Part shown: positions 1 to 10,949 of the stretch, one piece after another | How the letters are laid out: the number at the start of each line of letters is the position of its first letter | Numbering within the stretch: position 1 is the stretch's first letter | NCBI GenBank assembly: GCA_023512835.1 | Contig: CM042085.1 | Coordinates: 37,960,324-38,024,323, forward strand | DNA from: Taxillus chinensis | Taxonomy: Eukaryota > Streptophyta > Magnoliopsida > Santalales > Loranthaceae | DNA: 64,000 nucleotides | Direction: 5' to 3' | Made by a program: the position numbers and the translations under genes | Notes under the pieces: generated by a model | Told to the model about the DNA's origin: nothing | The model's database searches: none | What the model saw: only the letters and a program-made list of their open reading frames with translations

Positions 1-1586
1 AGCCTTTCCCTTGCCTCCTGGAATTTATTAGATGATAGACCTGCAAGTTCAATAGAATGATTAAAATTAAACTTGTACTTCTTTAAATTTTTCTCCAAGT
101 CTAGTAGCTTTGATTGAAGCTTTTCAATTTCAATGTCCTTGGCTGACTGGATCAGAAGCACATCTTGATTTATCTTATTCGCTTCAGCCAACTTCACCTT
201 TAGCTCTTCAACCATCTTAGTCAATTTTGCGTCCCTTTGAAAATACTCCTCATGTTTTTTTATTTTCAGCTTGGCTTCTTGTCTAAGAGACTTTATCTCT
301 TTCTCTAGTTTGGTATTCTCCTTAAGGCAAGCTTTAAGCTCCTTTTTTAGCATATACTCCATTTGAGTCTCTTCTTCTTCTTCTTCTTCTTCTTCTTCTT
401 CTTCTTCTTCTTCTTCTTTCTTCTTCTTCTTTTCCCGTACTGCTGCTATCATCATCTATGTTTCTCTCTTTAGGTTTTTTTGTCTCATTTTCAATTTTTG
501 CCATAAAGGTCATCATCCTCTCATTTCCAGAAGAGTCTTCATCTGAGTACTCCTCTTCACTACTTTCATTCTCTTCTTTAGACAAGAAGCTTTTTCTATT
601 TGACTTAGAGTAGAATTTTTTCTTCTCACCCATGCTCTTGTATGGCTTCTTCTTCTTGTCTTTGTGGCTAATTCTTCTCCTTGAAGCAGATGTACTTTCA
701 TCTTCTTCACTATCATCTTCTTTTCTCTTTGGACAATTTATAGCAAAATGTTCAATGCCTCCACAATTGAAACACTTCAAGGGTAGTTTACCTTTGTACC
801 TGCCTTTACCTCTCTTGATGTTCTTGGACAACAATGATATAAGTTTGTTGAACCTAGCCTTAGTGAGCTCCTCCTCTGATTCTGATGATTCAGCCTGTTC
901 TTCTATAATCTTTAATTTCTTCATTGCCTTGAAGGCTACCTCTTTCTCACATTTGACTGGTTTTTTTAATGTAGGCCCTTTCCTCATCTCATAAGCGATC
1001 AATATAGAGTGTAATTCATCCAGTTGAAAATTGTTCAAGTCTCTGTCTTCAAGAGCTGACACTTTTGCATCAAACTTATCTGGTAGTGTTCTCAACAACT
1101 TCTTCACAACAGTAGCATCATTCATATCTTCGCCAAATCCTCTGATGGTACTTACTATCTCATTTACTCTGGTGAAGAATTCACAACTGTTTCTTCATCA
1201 TTCATCTTGACGTCTTCAAACTTGGCTCTCCAAATTTGTAGCTTTGCCTCTTTTACCTTCTTGTCACCTTCATAGATAGCCTTGAGTTTCTCCCATATCT
1301 CTTTAGCAAACTTGCATCCAATCACTTTAGCAAATTCCTTTACTGATAGGGCAGCTAGTAATGCATTCCTTGCTTTCCCATCAGTTTCAATGTTCTTCCT
1401 TTCTGCTGAGGTCATGTCAGATTTAATCTCAAGACTTGTAAAACCTATTGTGACAGCACTTAACACATCCAATCCAAGTGAGATTAAATAAGGAGTCATT
1501 CTTTCCTTCCAAATGTGATAATTCTTCCCATCAAACATGGGTAGCCCCTTGTTGTTGACAGAATTCATGTTCTCTCTTTGAGACAT
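1..1586 (-). pseudogene. gag of copia element A (partial, frameshifted)
   Basis: Retrotransposon capsid/nucleocapsid protein. The start is the ATG at 1586, about 90 bp inside the primer-binding site. The N-terminal part (1586 to about 1185) reads MSQRENMNSVNNKG and then a gag domain of the UBN2/DUF4219 type (W-K-x-R-M, KEIWEKL, IYEGD). A one-base frameshift near 1185 moves the rest into another frame. The zinc knuckle CFNCGGIEHFAINC lies near 735-780 and is intact (CX2CX4HX4C). Acidic Ser/Glu-rich sequence follows, then a GAA/TTC microsatellite at about 371-431 where the frame shifts again. The remaining 1-333 is open in the original frame and Lys/Glu-rich, probably coiled coil. Protease and pol would lie beyond the left edge. 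Family assignment (SIRE-like copia) is inferred from the coiled-coil gag tail and LTR type. Confidence 0.85.
371..431. repeat. (TTC)n microsatellite inside gag A
   Basis: About 20 near-perfect TTC units, which would code for poly-Glu in the gag frame. In the frame read from upstream it codes for a run of Arg ending in a stop, so a length change here has broken the gag frame. Confidence 0.9.
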
Positions 1587-1677
1587 ATAATTAAACACTT
1601 TCAATGTACACTAACACCAAAAGGAATAATATCAAACACCTTATAGGCACCAAAAAATGGAACAACGAAGGAACCTT

Positions 1678-1689
1678 GCTCTGATACCA
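1678..1689 (-). other. Primer-binding site of element A
   Basis: The minus strand reads TGGTATCAGAGC, the complement of the 3' end of plant initiator-Met tRNA. It lies two bases inside the LTR end at 1692, which fixes the LTR/internal boundary and the minus orientation of A. Confidence 0.92.
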
Positions 1690-1691
1690 AT

Positions 1692-3083
1692 TGAAGATCC
1701 CACAAGATCACTATGTCTCAAGGGGGGGTGAATCAGTGGTTATGATAGTCTTTTACAAATTTCTTCTTCAACCTTCGCAACCGGTTAAGGTTTATCCACG
1801 TTACCACTTGTCTCTTATCTTTTATGTCTTCTAAAACAAATTACTTCAAGTTGCATCAAGCACAATATAAATCAAGCATGAATCATAAGCAAGAACACCA
1901 AGACACAAAGATTTTTATAAGGTTCTTCTTCAGTTTCAAGGTTACGTCCTTGGTATGGTGGGAATCACCCACACCACACAGATTTCACTAATGTTTGAAT
2001 CACCAACAACAAGAGTGGTAGGGAAAGGATCTATTCTTCCTTTAATCCCCCTACAGGCATGTAGATCAACAACAATGCCTCAATACATCAGATATAATCA
2101 AAAATGGTGTAAGAACTTAGGTATGAGGAATATGCTCATTTAGATGTCACCTCTCTTCAGCAAAGATGCTTCAAATCGCTTTACCGGCCTTGAATCTTAT
2201 GTTCTTCATCTATGGAATCAAAGAAGCACCTTCGATTTATTTTTTCTCCATAACTTCACAGCAAATCTATTCACCTTCTACACCTTTTATATTTAGGTTA
2301 AAGAGCCGCACATACTTAGCCTTCCATCTAAGCCTTTCAAGCAATCTTAACCCTTAGATCTTTAGGGTTGCCCTAATGCCACAGCTGATTGTGGACTCTT
2401 GATCTCTTCCATCTTAAATTATGACCATTAATCTATCCAATTAATGTTGGGCATCTATCTCTTTAATGAAATGATCTTGGCCGTCCATCTCATTAGTGCT
2501 GAGTAAACATGCTTTGATTTATTTGACCATGAAGATGGCCTTATCAATATGACATGCAGAAGGGAAAGTTGCTCCAAATTATGCCCTTTACCTTGCATAA
2601 AAATTTCAAAGCATTTGGAGGGGCACGTGATATGGTCATTGTCACGGGCATTGTCACGTGCACCCCTTATAGTGCTTCAAATTCTCTGAAATTTTAACTG
2701 TAGCCTCCTATATCAGTGATAAACAAACCATCCAAATTTACGATCAATCCGAGTTGCACAGAATTAGTTATGAATTTTTTAACGATGACTGGTAGGTGCA
2801 CCACACTTGCTTCAACGGGTCAATATATATCTTCATACTTGAAGGCTTTATTGTGCTCCAAATGTCCTGAAAATTTATAGATATCCTACCACATCTGTCT
2901 GGAACAATACTGCAAAATTTGAGCTCAATAGAATCTGTATTGAAGTAGATATGATGTTTCGAAGTTAACTGAAGTAATCTATGCAGTAGGTTCTTTTCCA
3001 ACTCTAACTTCTTCAATACTAACCAAGTGTTGAACTCCCTCTGAACTCTCTCAGAATATGTGTTGACAACAAATCCAACTAAC
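1692..3083 (-). repeat. 5' LTR of copia element A
   Basis: The minus-strand LTR begins TGTTAGTTGGATTTG (at 3083) and ends GGGATCTTCA (at 1692), abutting the primer-binding site. A TATA box (TATAAAAG, minus strand) lies at 2284-2291, and the R/U5 side carries the GGGGGGG-TGAAT type run seen in SIRE LTRs. Its outer edge falls inside the protease of element B, so A inserted into B. The outer boundary rests on the TG start and the end of B homology, so it may be off by a few bases; the matching target duplication is outside the window. Short ORFs inside it have no copia homology. Confidence 0.75.
2284..2291 (-). promoter_or_regulatory. TATA box of LTR A
   Basis: TATAAAAG on the minus strand, about 600 bp upstream of the LTR 3' end; the position suits the U3/R border of a copia LTR. 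Confidence 0.55.
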
Positions 3084-3472
3084 AAAAAAGCAACTCACCT
3101 TTTCAGTTGGCTCTTCAATCTCCTCAAATAAAAGGTTGGCTCTTCACTTAGCTTTACCTCTTTAGAGACAAGATCCATAATAGTGCAGGTGCGCTTGGTG
3201 AATAACACTTCATAACCTTTGTCACACGATTGACTTATACTTAACATGTTATATTTCAGACTTGGGACAACAAACACATTATGAATTGAAACAGATCCAT
3301 TTGAGAGAATACCCTTACTAATAATCTTACCCTTTTTGTTATCCCCAAACATGATAGATGAAGATGTAACTTCCCTTACTTTGGTCAACAGAGAAACATC
3401 ATCTGTCATGTGCACGAAACAGGCACTGTCAAGGTACCACTGACTTAAGTTGTCTTTTGTTTTCTATGGCTG
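3084..3472 (-). pseudogene. Protease segment of copia element B
   Basis: Retroviral-type aspartic protease region at the start of pol. The minus strand gives WYLDSACFVHMTDD near 3405-3450, matching copia WYLDSGCSRHMTGD. The catalytic D-S-G is D-S-A here, and two in-frame stops lie just upstream. Downstream comes the usual LLSVSQLCDKGY-like stretch (here MLSISQSCDKGYEVLFTKRTC). The reading frame ends where element A interrupts it. The rest of B's pol is not in the window. Confidence 0.8.
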
Positions 3473-5208
3473 CTTTCAGCTTCGTGCACCAGTTCCTATA
3501 CAACAAGAAACTAAGTCTTGGGGGCCCAATATTGATTGGGCTTGGGGTAAGTGGGTGTTGCAGTTATAGTTTTAGGTTTCTAGTAAGAAGGAGTAGATTT
3601 TATTTTCCATGCTAGTTTAGGTGATCTAAGTTTTGGTTCATTAGCAAGGTTATCCTTTGAGTCCACACTTGATTCTCCTTCTTCATTTTTACCCTTTGCA
3701 GCTTTCTCTGGCACATGTTTGACAGTTTTCTTCACAGGTTTAGTTTTTAACGTCTTAGTAAAGTTAACCTGTGTGTGCATATGTTTTTTCTTCTTATCAG
3801 TTTTTGGAGCATGCAAATTGTTGGAAATATTCAATTATTATATGCGTAACCTGATTTCTTTAGCAACCTCACTCTTAAGGTAATCAGGGTAAAATTTGCA
3901 TTGATAGGAAATGTATCCAACTTCTGTACATATGGGACAGTGAACTGGTTTGGGTTGAATACTCTGTCTTAAGGGTTTGGTTTGATTTATAGAAGGTTTC
4001 ATAGGCTTACTCTCATAACCTAGAACTTTCTTAAATCCACCGGAGACAACCTTAGGCTGGGAGGATGTAGTCTTACTAGACGAACCAGTCTCAAACTTAG
4101 TAAGATATCTACTTGTGTTTGTCTCCTGAATTACTACACCCTTACCCTTGTGGAGATATGTAGAGGACAGATTGGTTTGAGGTTCAATTTTCAATTCTAA
4201 CTTTTCAACTGCTGCATCACTATCTTGAGACACAACAGTACCCTAATCTTTTTGCTCGGGTGCTACTTGCTTGGGTAGACTAGTAATAGCCGTGGTTACT
4301 TCCTTACCACAATCATATTACACACTACTGGCAGGAACAAATCCAGCAAGGCACTTGGTTTGCACTGGGTATTTCTAAGCCATAGCTACTTCCTCTTTAG
4401 AGAAACCTAGTCCTAAAGCTATACCTTTAATGTCTAGAGTGGTTCTAAAGTGAGCCACAATCTCAGCTGAGTCCTGCCACTTTTTACAGGTTTGTCTTTC
4501 CTTCTCCAGTTCTTCTTTAACTTCCTTCAATTCCTGTTCAAGCAATTCAATGTCCTTTTTGGCTATTTTTAACTATTTAGCCTTTTCTAAAAGGTCACTG
4601 TGTGTGCATCTCATTTCACTCACTTCAGATTTTAATCTTCTTTCATTTTGTTCATAGTCATCAAGTGTGTCACGGTATTCACATGAAAGCCTTTCTAGTT
4701 TTGAGTAGTATCTTTCTTTATCAGCTTTCATAGGGAGAAATGGTTCCTTCATTTCTTTGTAAGCTCTATATGTATATCTTTAAATTCATTATAGAGTTGA
4801 TCATAGGTTGTTACCTTGATTGGAGGTGAGGTGTCAACCATGAAGCAGATGAGGCCTTTTTCCTTCTTCTCCTTATATGAGGACTCTTTTTCTTCCTTAG
4901 TGTCATTGCTAAATTTGTTTGAGACAAAGGCCTTCTTCCTCATGTCATCCTTCCTTGAGCTTGAGGAGCCTTTGGCCTTCTTTTTTTGCTCTATTGACTC
5001 CTTCTCCCTCTTCAGCTTGTAACAGTTAGCAGTGAAGTGGCCAAGCCTGTTGTAGTGATAGCACTGCAACTTATCTTTGTCCTTTGTCTTTGAGAAGGAA
5101 GAGGATGACTGCCTAGCTTTCCTTCTGTAGTTCCTCCTTCTTTTCAACAGCTTTTTGATAAGAAATTTTACCTCTTGATCTGAGGTGCTATCTGTATCAA
5201 GGTCTTCT

Positions 5209-5240
<32 letters not shown>

Positions 5241-5552
5241 TTCTGCATCCTCGAAGGATGATTCCTTCTATTCAACAGCCCTAAAAGCAACAGTGCTCCT
5301 TTTTCTTGGAGGGGTTCTCAAATGCCTCAAGTTCTTCTTTTTTTCATTTTGAATGTTTTGAGGTCTCTATAAAGTGCTTCAAAGGCACAAGTTTTCCATT
5401 CCTTTAGCTGAGGGATGACTGATGTCTTTATTAGTTGTCTGAGAGGCAGAGATCTTAGAAATTTATTATTTTTGTCTTTATGAGAGATCTCAACGTTGTA
5501 GCTCTTTATCCGTTGAATAAGACATGTGAACCATTTATAAATGCTATCCAGG
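3473..5552 (-). pseudogene. gag of element B, C-terminal segment
   Basis: This is the continuation of B gag, open in pieces with several stops. It has a degenerate zinc knuckle CYHYNRLGHFTANC near 5030-5080 (second Cys replaced by Tyr), a Lys/Glu/Ser-rich stretch, a probable coiled coil near 4480-4720, and a second degenerate knuckle CPICTEVGYISYQC near 3890-3940 (His replaced by Tyr). A second TTC microsatellite (about 5202-5244) codes for poly-Glu. At 5552 it is cut by the Ogre-like solo LTR. The codons on each side of that insertion join as E-S-L-D-S-I-Y-K-W-F, the usual copia gag motif. This is strong evidence that 10716-10949 is the same gene. Confidence 0.8.
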
Positions 5553-5780
5553 TGTCGTAACCCGTTTTCATCCGGGCTTGAGACTGGCTTTGTGAAAGGA
5601 CTCCACGCTAGTTTATTTAATTGATCCTAGAGTCATCCCTACACAAGGCTCACACAAACCATGAAAGAAAAGAAAAATAAAGTCGCCACCAAACAATTTA
5701 GAGATGTGATTGGGCACTTAAAAAGAGAAAGGTCTACGGATCAGAGATTAAGGTTCGGGAGTCGGTTATATGTAGGTAGG

Positions 5781-6768
5781 GATGACAATTTAACCCGTAC
5801 CTGCCCCGTACCCACCCCAATGGGGCAGGTATTTTTTGAATTTAACGGGTAACGACAGGGACGGATCTAGAAAGTTCAGTCGGGGGGAGGGGGGCGAAAT
5901 ATAAAGTATGTAATTCACGTTTAGAAACTATTATCTAAAACTATGATTAGTAGGGCCGGCCCCGAAATTTAGGGGGGGCTAAAGTGATTATTAAATTGGA
6001 AGCCCTTATCCATAAATTAAATTGACGATTTTTATTTTTATTTACTATAATTATAGAAACAATATAAAATTTTAAAATATATATCATTGTCGAAATTATA
6101 AATTAATTTTTGATTGTTTGCAGTCGTTAGGAGTTAGGCCAAGATGAGATGAGTCCCGAAAGCCCTAATTTTAATTTAATTTTTGGAGGACAAAAGCTTA
6201 GGTTTCACGTGCCAGGCCTTGAGACTAACACTGACAATTATTACCATTTAAGTTAAAATTAATAACATAAAAGCATACAAAATTGATCAAATTATCATAT
6301 AATCAAGTTAGACAATTTTTAAAATCATATAATTCATTTACCATTATTATAATTAGTAACATGTTTATCACAAACAATATAAGATACTAAATTACATTAT
6401 TAATTAATTTTAATTATATATATGTAATATAAATTAAAATTTTAAAAAATATATATAGCTATATATATTTACCTACTATTAAAATTTATAATTTTATATT
6501 ATATATTAATTTATATATATATATATAAATTTTTAAAAAGTTTTTTTTTTTTTTTTGGGGGGGGGGGGGCCCTGCCGCCCCCTAATTCCGTCTTTGGGTA
6601 ACGGGGTGGGTACGGGGAAACAATTTTTTGCCTCTGCCGGGTAACAAGGCAGGGACGGGGCAAACATGCCCCGCCCTGCATACCCGCCAAAAATCCCCGC
6701 CCCGTTTACCCGATTAACTACTGCTCAGCGCATGCATGGCCCACCCCGCCCGCCCAGCTGACTCGGGC
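5781..6768. repeat. GC-rich CCCGTACCC repeat element, interrupted
   Basis: The two halves, on either side of the hAT element, are rich in CCCGTACCTGCCCCG / CGGGGTGGGTACGGGG motifs that are complementary to each other. That suggests a short non-autonomous DNA transposon or similar repeat with inverted GC-rich halves. It codes for nothing recognisable. Its outer limits are uncertain: it begins at about GGGATGACAATTT and fades into the foldback at about 6768. Confidence 0.4.
5856..6596. mobile_element. Non-autonomous hAT element
   Basis: Imperfect terminal inverted repeats: CAGGGACGGATCTAG at the left and, on the opposite strand, CAAAGACGGAATTAG at the right. It is flanked by GGTAACGA (5848-5855) and GGTAACGG (6597-6604), an 8-bp duplication with one difference, as expected for hAT transposition. 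The interior is AT-rich with T and G homopolymers near the right end and has no coding capacity. A motif GGGCCGGCCCCG near 5953 may be the end of a further small insertion, but I cannot find its partner. Confidence 0.7.
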
Positions 6769-7468
6769 GAAAAATCGTGGCAAAATATTGCCAGGATGAG
6801 GAGTCGAACCCAGGACCTCCACTACAAGTAGTAGCATGTCACTCAACCATTAGGCTAAACTGTTTTTTTATATATGCTTATATGTTTAATATATATACTT
6901 ATAATATAATATATAAATAATTATAACAATAACAACACTATTATTATTATTATTATTATTATTAGTAATGATAATAATAATAAAAAAAGAGTGTATGATT
7001 TATTTTAATAATAATAATAATTACAAAGTTTATATATTTATATTAGAATAAAAACTAAATGTAATATTAATATTTTGATATAAAATACAGATTAATTATA
7101 TTCAACATTAATTTTGAAGTTCTATATTAGTTCATACTAATATACTATATAATTATAAATTATATCACTTTCTTATATTTTATATGCTTGTATTTTATAT
7201 TAAAACATTACTAATACTTTTAATAAATATTTAATTTTGTTTTAAATATAAGTATATATATACTTTGTGAGTAATATTATTTTTAAAATCAAATATTTAC
7301 TCATTATTATTATTAATAGTGGTACTATTTTTGCTACTAATATTATTTATATGTTAGATTTTAAATATATACACTAATTATTTATATGTTAATTAGTATT
7401 GCATAATTAACCAATAACATTAATTATAATTACAATAGTATATATATATATATATTTATCATATCAAA

Positions 7469-7517
<49 letters not shown>

Positions 7518-7782
7518 CATATCAAATTATCACTATATGTGCATGTATAAATTCTAATTATTGAGTAATAATTTAAGTAATGAATAGTGATAATCTAAGT
7601 AATATAACTATCATAAATAATAAGTGATAATATGAGTAGTGATAACCTAACTAATATAATTATATATCATGGTTGTCATATTACTTATGCTATAAACAAA
7701 CAATAGTTCGAGAAGTCAGGTTTCTCTAACTTATTTCCTTTAACGTAATTTAAATGATCACTAATATAATTATTAAGTGTGA

Positions 7783-7814
<32 letters not shown>

Positions 7815-8885
7815 TATTCTAATTATAATCAATGTTATTGGTTAATTATACAATACTAATCATTTTGATAGTATGTATTTTATATTTGGGTTAAAATATA
7901 TGGTAAGAGTAAGTTTTTATTTTTGATGGTATGTATTTTATATTTGGGTTAAAATTAATAAATAATATATTATTGATCATTTTAATTACATTGAGGGAAA
8001 GAAGTTGAAAAAATATGACTTTTCGGACTATTGTATTGTTTATAACCTAAGTAATATTAGAACCATGATATATAATTATATTAGTTAGGTTATTACTACT
8101 CATATTATCATTTATTATTGACGATAATTATAATTATTGAGTATATGGAGTTTAACAACTGATGTAAAAAAGTGTCTCGATAATTATTATACATATATCA
8201 TAAATGAATATTATTTGTTATGTTTATATAATTAGTGTATATATTTAAAATCTAACATATAAATAATATTAGTAGCAAAAATAGTACCATTAATAATAAT
8301 AATAATGAGTAAATATTTGATTTTAAAAATAATATTACTCACAAAGTATATATACTTATATTTAAAACAAAATTAAATATTTAATAAAATTAGTAGTAAT
8401 ATTTTAACATAAAATAAAAGCATATAAAATATAAGAAAGTGATATAATTTATAATTATATAGTATATTAGTATGAACTAATATATAACTTCAAAATTAAT
8501 TTTGAATATAATTAATTTATATTTTATATCAAAATATTAATATTACATTTAGTTTTTATTCTAATATAAATATATATACTTTGTAATTATTATTATTATT
8601 ATTAAAATAAATCATACACTTTTTTTTATTATTATTATCATTACTAATAATAATAATAATAGTATTATCATTAATGATAATAATAATAATAGTATTATCA
8701 TTAATGATAATAATAATAATAGTATTATTATTGTTATAATTATTTATACGTTATTTTATAAGTATATATATTAAATATATAAGCATATATAACAAAAACG
8801 GTTTAGCCTGATGGTTGAGTGACTTGTTGCCTGCATGGGAGGTTCTGGGTTTGAGTCTTCATCCTGGCAAAATATTTTTCTAGGA
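6769..8885. mobile_element. Large AT-rich foldback with tRNA-like ends
   Basis: A long imperfect palindrome. About 6769-7735 pairs with about 7985-8885, with unmatched AT-rich inserts and a centre near 7740-7980. Examples are TTTTAAAATCAAATATTTACTC near 7286, which returns inverted near 8310, and a 31-bp TAATGATAATAATAATAAT-type unit repeated near 8668-8728 in one arm only. Both outer ends carry a tRNA-like stretch (A-box-like AGCCTRATGGTTGAGTG, then B-box GGGTTCGACTCC or GGGTTTGAGTC), reading outward. There is no coding sequence. It could be a foldback or MULE-type non-autonomous DNA transposon, or two inverted copies of a tRNA-derived repeat. No clear target duplication was found. Confidence 0.7.
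6785..6862 (-). other. tRNA-like head at left end of foldback
   Basis: The minus strand contains TTTAGCCTAATGGTTGAGTG (A-box-like) and, about 40 bp on, GGGTTCGACTCC, which fits the Pol III B-box consensus GGTTCGANNCC. The mirror copy at about 8798-8868 on the plus strand has a weaker B box. I do not see a full cloverleaf, so it is not called a functional tRNA. Confidence 0.5.
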
Positions 8886-9944
8886 TTTTAGGATTAGCAC
8901 CTTTACAGTGCCTACAATTGATACCTAGTCTTGATCTATGGATGTTTACTTGTTTTAGTTAAAAAGAAGTCATTTTTTATTTTTTTATATTTTTAAGGGA
9001 AAGGAAGATTATAGGATCTAGGCCTTTAAAAGAAATAAAAGATTTTAGAAAAAGAAACATCTTAATTTTAGAAAAAAGATGTGGGATCTAGGCTTATGTT
9101 GCAATGCTATTACTTTTTCAGAAAAAGAAATAAAATAAAATGGTTTTGAAATAATAACACCGCCACAATTAATGTTGGCCCGAGTAGCTAGGGTATGAGC
9201 ATCAAGGGCTTAACCCCACGACCATTCAGGCCTTTGATTTAATTTTTCTAGAAAAGGTTAATTTTGATTATCCTTTTTAATCTTTGCAGAAAAAAGGAAT
9301 ACAAGTTTCAAGAGAAACTATTTTACTTTAAAACATCTGAGAAAAGAAGTTTTAAACAATTTAATAACGAGAAAGAAAGAAGAAAACCCTGGATGATTGC
9401 AGGATGATTCTCCAAAATGTGTTCCTTGCTTTCCAAAAGCCCTTTCTTGTGAGTCCTCACAAGTATCTCTCTTTCTCCCACGGCCAGCCGAAGGTGTCAA
9501 TAATCGATCCCTTCTCCTCGTTCCTTCCTCGATTAATTCATTCCTTTTCATTGTCAAATGAGCAGCCTATTTACAGGCTAGGTAGGCTAGTCTTTCAAAC
9601 GATAGTTTATTACATTTAATCTTTGATTGAAATAATTAAGGTAAATATGATTTCTTATCCCCCAAGACATACAATTAAATCAATTAGGATTATTTGATTA
9701 ATTGATTGAGATAATATGAGCAAGTGAGATTTCTTCTTTTCTATGCATTGCAAATTTATTTTTCCTCTTTTTAATTCTAGATGCATCTGGATGCCTTGGT
9801 GGGAAAGGAGAAAATTACGAAGGAGATTTCCAGGTAATCATTAATGCGAAATCCGGATAATCACTCATGCAGAATAGGGAATCCGGATCATCATTGATGT
9901 GGAGCATTCCAAATCATTGGAAGATAATCTGGACGACTGGGAAG

Positions 9945-10480
9945 GTAATCCGGATCAAGGATGGTTCAGATCCCTTATTTCGTGCTAAGGAATAGCTCAG
10001 ATTCCTTACTCCGTGTGAAGGTTAGCTCGGATCGCTTACTCTATATCAGTGGAGGCTTAGTCCGGATCAATGGAAGGCTTGGATGTTTAGTCCGTATCAA
10101 TGGAAGGCTCAGATCCTTATTCCGTATCAGTGGAGGCTTAGTTCGGATCAATGGAAGGCTCGGATCCTTACTCCGTATTAGTGGAGGCTTAGTCCGGATC
10201 AATGGAAGGCTCGGATCCTTACTCCGTGCTAAGGCTTCTTATTCCAGATCAATGGAAGGCTCGGATCCTTACTCCGCACTAAGGCTCCTTCTTCTGGATC
10301 AGTAGATGACTCAGATCCTTACTCGGTGCTAAGGCTTATTATTCCAGATTAGTAGATGACTCGGATCCTTACTCTGTGCTAAGGCTCCTCATTTTGGATC
10401 AAGGTTAGCCCAGATTTGACCTGATGATCCGAATTTGATCTGATGATCCGAATTTGACCTGATGATATGGATTTTGATCA
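9945..10480 (+). repeat. Degenerate tandem repeats in Ogre-like LTR
   Basis: Repeats of about 60 bp built from AGTCCGGATCAATGGAAGGC, CTCGGATCCTTACTCCGT and related units, then three copies of CTGATGATCCGAATTTGA. The 114-residue ORF here is a by-product of the repeat. The CTTACTCCGT core is the same as in the LTRs of copia elements C, D and E. Confidence 0.8.
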
Positions 10481-10715
10481 GGGGCATTGACCGTCTTTTC
10501 ACAAGTTGGATTTTTTATGACCAAAACTATTTTGGCCATAACTTCCTCATTTTAAGTTGGAATTGAGCACAATTAAGTACGTTAGTCTCTGAATTTCATC
10601 CTCTATCCTTTGGTGTTGGCCTTGAGGTATCTTGAGGTTTTAGAAGTGACCCTCCACTTTGGGTTTCCTTGTTGAGTTTGGCTGTGATCTAACTTGGTTA
10701 AAATGGGGTACAACA

Positions 10716-10949
10716 CTAGGGACTCCTTTGGTTCACACCTGAAGGCTTCATAGTCCTATTTGACCATGGAAATCTTGTTGTCTCGGATCTGCTCATGTCC
10801 TTCATAGATGAGACAAAGCTTGTCTCATACTTCTTTGGCAATGTTAAGATCCTGTACATTTGTGAACATGTCGTCATCGAGCGCTGAGAAAAGAATGACT
10901 TTTGCTTTAAAGCCGAGCTTCACTTTTCTCTGTTTTGCCTTGGTCCAAC
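10716..10949 (-). pseudogene. gag of element B, middle segment
   Basis: Open on the minus strand. It gives a gag helix region with SALDDDMFTNVQDLNIAKEV and DKLCLIYEGHEQ, followed by DYEAFRCEPKES. It is continuous with 22391-22735 across element C (the join reads D-S-W-T-K-A-K) and with 5552 across the Ogre-like LTR. The reading frame is preserved in this piece, which implies B was intact here before it was interrupted. Confidence 0.85.

Larger units (their letters stand above)
5553..10715. mobile_element. Ty3/gypsy-type (Tat/Ogre-like) solo LTR 1
   Basis: Starts TGTCGTAACCCG and ends GGGTACAACA. It is flanked by CCAGG (5548-5552) and CTAGG (10716-10720), a 5-bp target duplication with one change. 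It interrupts B gag exactly. Only one LTR copy is seen and there is no internal coding region, so it looks like a solo LTR. The stretch with AAAGTCGCCACCA and GGTTCGGGAGTCGGTTAT near the start is the kind of sequence I associate with plant Ogre/Tat LTRs. It is homologous to the second copy at 36495-39720. About 3.1 kb of nested repeats (about 5781-8885) interrupts it: the LTR stops at GTTATATGTAGG and resumes at GGATTAGCACC. The clade name is tentative. Confidence 0.72.

Noticed and set aside
5953..6240. Second MITE starting GGGCCGGCCCCG inside the hAT element
   Set aside because: The left end looks right, but I found no matching inverted end or target duplication.
6769..8885. A functional tRNA gene at either end of the foldback
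   Set aside because: A-box and B-box-like motifs exist, but I could not fold an acceptor stem or cloverleaf, and the two copies have diverged in the B box.
9961..10305. 114-residue ORF with repeated GGLVRINGRLG
   Set aside because: It arises from tandem repeats in the Ogre-like LTR; the repeat period maintains the frame. No protein similarity is recognisable.
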